Positions 60,973 to 64,000 of a DNA stretch of 64,000 bases are shown piece after piece. The DNA lies in assembly GCA_016776605.1 (NCBI GenBank), contig JADHTB010000016.1, positions 28,294-92,293 of the forward strand, given 5' to 3'. A program made the translations under genes and the position numbers. The stretch's first letter is position 1. The number at the start of each line of letters is the position of its first letter. The DNA is from Alphaproteobacteria bacterium. GTDB lineage: Bacteria > Pseudomonadota > Alphaproteobacteria > GCA-2731375. The notes below the pieces were generated by a model. The model worked only from the letters and a program-made list of their open reading frames with translations. It made no database searches and was not told the origin of the DNA.

Positions 60973-61800
60973 CTATTTCGAGCGCCGTCGGCGCAGAATG
61001 TATTTGCTACTGGGTTTCTTAGTGGACCGTGTTCGCTTGCCCTTGGTTGGCTTACCCCAGGGCGTTACCGGATGGCGGCCACCAGAGGTGCGGCCTTCGC
61101 CGCCGCCGTGGGGATGGTCAACCGGGTTCATGGCAACACCACGCACCGAGGGGCGCTTGCCCAGCCAGCGGTTGCGGCCCGCCTTGGCCAACTTGACATT
61201 GGATTTATCCGGGTTGGAAACCGCGCCAACCGTGGCCATGCATTCCGAGCGCACCAAACGCTGTTCGCCCGAGGTCAGGCGCAAAATGGCATAACCCTGG
61301 TCGCGGCCAACCAATTGCACATAGGTCCCGGCGGAACGGGCGAGCTGGCCGCCCTTGCCTGGCTTCATTTCCACATTATGAACGATGGTACCGACCGGTA
61401 TGCTGGCCAGGGGCATGGCATTGCCCGGCTTCACGTCAACCCGCTCGCCGGATACAACGCTATCACCCGGGGCCAAACGTTGCGGCGCCAGAATATAGCT
61501 TAGCTCGTCATCGGGGTAACGGATCAAGGCGATAAAGGCGGACCGGTTGGGATCGTATTCCAGCCGCTCGACCGTGGCCGGCTCGAAACGACGGCGCTTG
61601 AAATCAACAATACGATAACTGCGTTTAGCCCCGCCACCACGGCGCCGCGCCGTAATGCGGCCATAATTGTTGCGGCCGCCGCTTTTGCTCAAACCCACGG
61701 TCAACGACTTGACGGGCTTGCCCTTGTGCAATTCCGAGCGGTCGACCAGAACCAGGCCCCTGCGGCCCGGCGTGGTTGGTTTATAATGCTTCAACGCCAT
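60973..61800 (-). CDS. rplB: 50S ribosomal protein L2
   Basis: 275 aa. [20 protein letters not shown] at the start and [20 protein letters not shown], with the His that is important for peptidyl transfer, are diagnostic. It binds at the heart of the 50S subunit. It lies 4 bp after rplW. Confidence 0.98.
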   Translation of the reverse strand: MALKHYKPTTPGRRGLVLVDRSELHKGKPVKSLTVGLSKSGGRNNYGRITARRRGGGAKRSYRIVDFKRRRFEPATVERLEYDPNRSAFIALIRYPDDELSYILAPQRLAPGDSVVSGERVDVKPGNAMPLASIPVGTIVHNVEMKPGKGGQLARSAGTYVQLVGRDQGYAILRLTSGEQRLVRSECMATVGAVSNPDKSNVKLAKAGRNRWLGKRPSVRGVAMNPVDHPHGGGEGRTSGGRHPVTPWGKPTKGKRTRSTKKPSSKYILRRRRSK

Positions 61801-61804
61801 TCGT

Positions 61805-62098
61805 CTACACCCCGCCCATGACGTCTATGGAATGGCCGTCTTCCAAGCATACGACGGCTTTTTTCCAATCCGACTGGCGCCCCTTGACGCCGCGAAAACG
61901 TTTGGTCTTGCCCTTGACACGCAAGGTGTTGACCGATTTTACCTTGACCGAGAACAGCTCCTCCACCGCCTGCTTGATGCGCGGCTTGGTGGCGTCCATC
62001 CTCACCCGGAATGTGACCTGTCCGTGCTCCGATCCCATGGTGGCTTTTTCCGTCACCACCGGGCTCAGAATGGTCTGATATACTTGTTCGCGGTTCAT
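61805..62098 (-). CDS. rplW: 50S ribosomal protein L23
   Basis: 97 aa. [20 protein letters not shown] and [20 protein letters not shown] are the L23 signature. It is the docking site for trigger factor and SRP at the exit tunnel. The ATG overlaps the rplD stop by 4 bp. Confidence 0.98.
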   Translation of the reverse strand: MNREQVYQTILSPVVTEKATMGSEHGQVTFRVRMDATKPRIKQAVEELFSVKVKSVNTLRVKGKTKRFRGVKGRQSDWKKAVVCLEDGHSIDVMGGV

Positions 62099-62715
62099 GC
62101 TAGCCGCGCCTCCAAAATTTCAACGGCACTTTTAGTCAGCACCAGGGTATCGCGCCGCAGGATGTCGTAAACATTGGCTCCGGCCGAGGCCATCACCTGC
62201 ACCGCCGCCAAATTGCCCGCGGCCAGCACCAAATTCGGGTCCAAATCGCCGCCATCAATGATCAATACATCCGACCAGCCCAAGGTCGACAACTTAGCCG
62301 TGAGGGCCCGTGTCTTGGCCTCGGCCAGTGCGGCCGTATCCAAAATCACCAGCTTACCTTCCGCCTGCTTGGCGGATAGGGCCGAGCGCAGGCCGAGCGC
62401 CCGTACCTTTTTCGTTAATTTATGCTCGTGATCGTGCACCCGGGGACCATGGGCGACGCCGCCACCGCGAAACTGCGGTGCCTTGCGCGACGAATGCCGC
62501 GCTCGCCCGGTGCCCTTCTGCGCCCAGATCTTGCCGCCCGAGCCCTTAATGGCATGCCGCTCCTTGGTCGCGTGGTTGCCTTCACGGCGCTTGGCCAACT
62601 GCCAGATTACCACGCGATGCAGAATGTCCCGGCGCGGCCTCACGCCAAATACCGCCTCCGCCAGCTCTATACTGCCCGCGCTCTTATTGTCGAGGGTTGT
62701 TACCTTCGCCTGCAT
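62095..62715 (-). CDS. rplD: 50S ribosomal protein L4
   Basis: 206 aa. The loop [20 protein letters not shown] that reaches into the exit tunnel is clear, and the [19 protein letters not shown] block follows. In E. coli L4 also represses the S10 operon; the S10 leader would lie upstream of rpsJ and I see no such structure in the short spacer here. Confidence 0.98.
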   Translation of the reverse strand: MQAKVTTLDNKSAGSIELAEAVFGVRPRRDILHRVVIWQLAKRREGNHATKERHAIKGSGGKIWAQKGTGRARHSSRKAPQFRGGGVAHGPRVHDHEHKLTKKVRALGLRSALSAKQAEGKLVILDTAALAEAKTRALTAKLSTLGWSDVLIIDGGDLDPNLVLAAGNLAAVQVMASAGANVYDILRRDTLVLTKSAVEILEARLA

Positions 62716-62720
62716 GGCAA

Positions 62721-63494
62721 TTATTCCTTCTCGACCGTGTCAGCGGATGCGTTATCCGCGGCAGCATCGCCGGCGGCGGCCGCAGCCTCTGGCTTGGCAT
62801 CGTCGACCGGCCGTTCAATTAGACCGGCCGGGATCGGGCTATCCTTATGCGCTGCCTTTTTGACCGCATCCTGCACCATGACCCAGCCGCTTTTCGACCC
62901 CGGTATAGAGCCCTTGATTAACAAAAGCCCTGCATCCACGTCCGCCCCAACCACTTCCAGGTTCTGCATGGTGACCCGACCCGCGCCCAGATGGCCGGCC
63001 ATCTTCTTACCCTTGAATACTTTGCCCGGGTCCTGGCATTGCCCGGTCGAACCATGCGCACGATGGGAGATTGAAACACCGTGAGAGGCACGCATGCCAC
63101 TAAAACCCCAGCGCTTCATTGCACCGGCAAAACCCTTGCCGATCGAAGTGCCCGCCACGTCCACATATTGACCCGTAGCGAAATGGGCCGGGCTCAACTG
63201 CGCACCGATTTCGATCAAGGCGTCTTCCGACACCCGGAACTCCGCGACGCGCTGTTTCGGCTCTACTTCCGCCTTGGCGAAATGGCCGCGCATGGCTTGG
63301 CCGAGCCGCTTTACCTTGGCTTTACCCGCGCCCAATTGGACAGCGCTGTAGCCGTCCCTCTCAAGGGTGCGCTGGTCCACCACCTGGCAATTATCAATGT
63401 GCAACACCGTGACCGGCACGTGGCTGCCATCTTCTCGAAAAACCCGGCTCATGCCGAGTTTTTGCGCTATTAGACCGGAACGCCTCATTGCCAA
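62721..63494 (-). CDS. rplC: 50S ribosomal protein L3
   Basis: 257 aa, longer than E. coli L3 (209). [19 protein letters not shown] at the start and [20 protein letters not shown] near the peptidyl-transferase centre are diagnostic. The last 40 residues are Ala/Asp-rich ([23 protein letters not shown]), a low-complexity tail also seen in alphaproteobacterial L3. Confidence 0.98.
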   Translation of the reverse strand: MAMRRSGLIAQKLGMSRVFREDGSHVPVTVLHIDNCQVVDQRTLERDGYSAVQLGAGKAKVKRLGQAMRGHFAKAEVEPKQRVAEFRVSEDALIEIGAQLSPAHFATGQYVDVAGTSIGKGFAGAMKRWGFSGMRASHGVSISHRAHGSTGQCQDPGKVFKGKKMAGHLGAGRVTMQNLEVVGADVDAGLLLIKGSIPGSKSGWVMVQDAVKKAAHKDSPIPAGLIERPVDDAKPEAAAAAGDAAADNASADTVEKE

Positions 63495-63497
63495 ATC

Positions 63498-63806
63498 CTA
63501 AAGTTTGATTTCCACATCCACGCCGGCAGCCAGGTCGAGCTTCATCAGCGCATCGACTGTCTGGGGCGTGGGATCGATGATATCCAGCAACCGCTTATGG
63601 GTGCGGATTTCAAATTGCTCGCGCGATTTCTTGTCGACATGCGGCGAGCGTAGAACCGTAAATTTTTCGATCCGGGTGGGCAGGGGAATGGGGCCGCGCA
63701 CCCGCGCACCGGTCCGCTTTGCCGTGCTGGCAATTTCCGATGTGGCCTGGTCGAGCACGCGATGCTCGAACGCCTTCAGGCGAATGCGGATATTCTGGCT
63801 TTCCAT
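63498..63806 (-). CDS. rpsJ: 30S ribosomal protein S10
   Basis: 102 aa. [20 protein letters not shown] and [20 protein letters not shown] are diagnostic. Besides its ribosomal role S10 (NusE) takes part in antitermination. It lies 57 bp after tuf and is the first ribosomal protein gene of the S10 operon. Confidence 0.98.
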   Translation of the reverse strand: MESQNIRIRLKAFEHRVLDQATSEIASTAKRTGARVRGPIPLPTRIEKFTVLRSPHVDKKSREQFEIRTHKRLLDIIDPTPQTVDALMKLDLAAGVDVEIKL

Positions 63807-63863
63807 GTCTTTAATTCCTGCTTACGCGTCTATTGGATCTGCAACGGTTCATAGTTAGTCCGC

Positions 63864-64000
63864 TTATTCCTGGATGCCGGCGACGACGCCCGCGCCCACC
63901 GTACGGCCGCCTTCGCGGATCGCGAAACGCAGCCCTTCGTCCATGGCAATCGGCGCAATCAACTCAACCGACATCTCAATATTGTCACCAGGCATCACCA
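63864..64000 (-). CDS. tuf: Elongation factor Tu (partial, N-terminal part off the right edge)
   Basis: The frame encodes [20 protein letters not shown] then [20 protein letters not shown] and IQE before the TAA at 63864-63866. This is the conserved end of EF-Tu domain 3. Only about 45 codons lie in the window. tuf ahead of rpsJ is the normal str-S10 arrangement. Confidence 0.97.
   Translation of the reverse strand, partial: VMPGDNIEMSVELIAPIAMDEGLRFAIREGGRTVGAGVVAGIQE

Overview
The window is a GC-rich chromosomal segment of an alphaproteobacterium, most likely a Rhodospirillales-type organism. The evidence is an ATP12 F1-ATPase assembly chaperone (a family of alphaproteobacteria and mitochondria), a DUF1289 protein, the S10-spc-alpha ribosomal order with secY-adk-rpsM and no rpmJ between them, and the run rplQ, degP, rarA, crcB, rluC, HAD phosphatase, ATP12. 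The species cannot be named from the sequence. No rRNA, tRNA, CRISPR array, transposase or phage gene was seen.

Region by region. Positions 1-3538 hold a cell-envelope/ribosome-maturation group: a BON lipoprotein cut by the left edge, yraN and rsmI on the minus strand, and divergent from them an LpoA/YraM-like lipoprotein. Positions 3565-6626 form an AT-richer patch with an FkbM methyltransferase and a polytopic membrane protein whose first half is internally duplicated; this looks like acquired surface-glycan material. Positions 6924-17503 hold a DUF429-like protein, an EamA transporter, a DUF1289 protein, a four-gene Gld-type ABC module, htpG and an acyl-CoA synthetase.

Positions 17522-22630 are the most interesting accessory block: a TauE/SafE permease, a two-subunit transketolase, a PhyH-type dioxygenase, a divergent citryl-CoA-lyase-like protein and a small barrel-like protein. 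They look like one uncharacterised catabolic module, possibly for a sulfonate or another substituted sugar. Positions 22838-36325 are mixed: a PAS-GGDEF cyclase with a Fur-box-like site, a MATE pump, two SDRs, a class III aminotransferase, a fatty acid desaturase, a periplasmic alpha carbonic anhydrase, a five-PAS hybrid histidine kinase, a thioesterase, a carboxymuconolactone decarboxylase-like protein and an acylphosphatase.

Positions 36334-49308 are mostly minus-strand housekeeping genes: pccA/pccB, ATP12, AsmA, a HAD phosphatase, an alpha/beta hydrolase, rluC, crcB, rarA and degP, the last four joined by ATGA stop/start overlaps. From 49403 to the right edge lies the ribosomal superoperon, read right to left from tuf (partial) through rpsJ to rplQ and ending in an intrinsic terminator.

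A dispersed palindromic repeat family is scattered between genes. Three composite copies (593-694, 22152-22254, 40003-40102), a diverged copy, an internally deleted copy and several short stubs are present. Some of these contribute the stop codon of the neighbouring gene. This family, the duplicated membrane protein, the split-transketolase block and a four-unit 17-bp tandem repeat are the features least explained by ordinary annotation.
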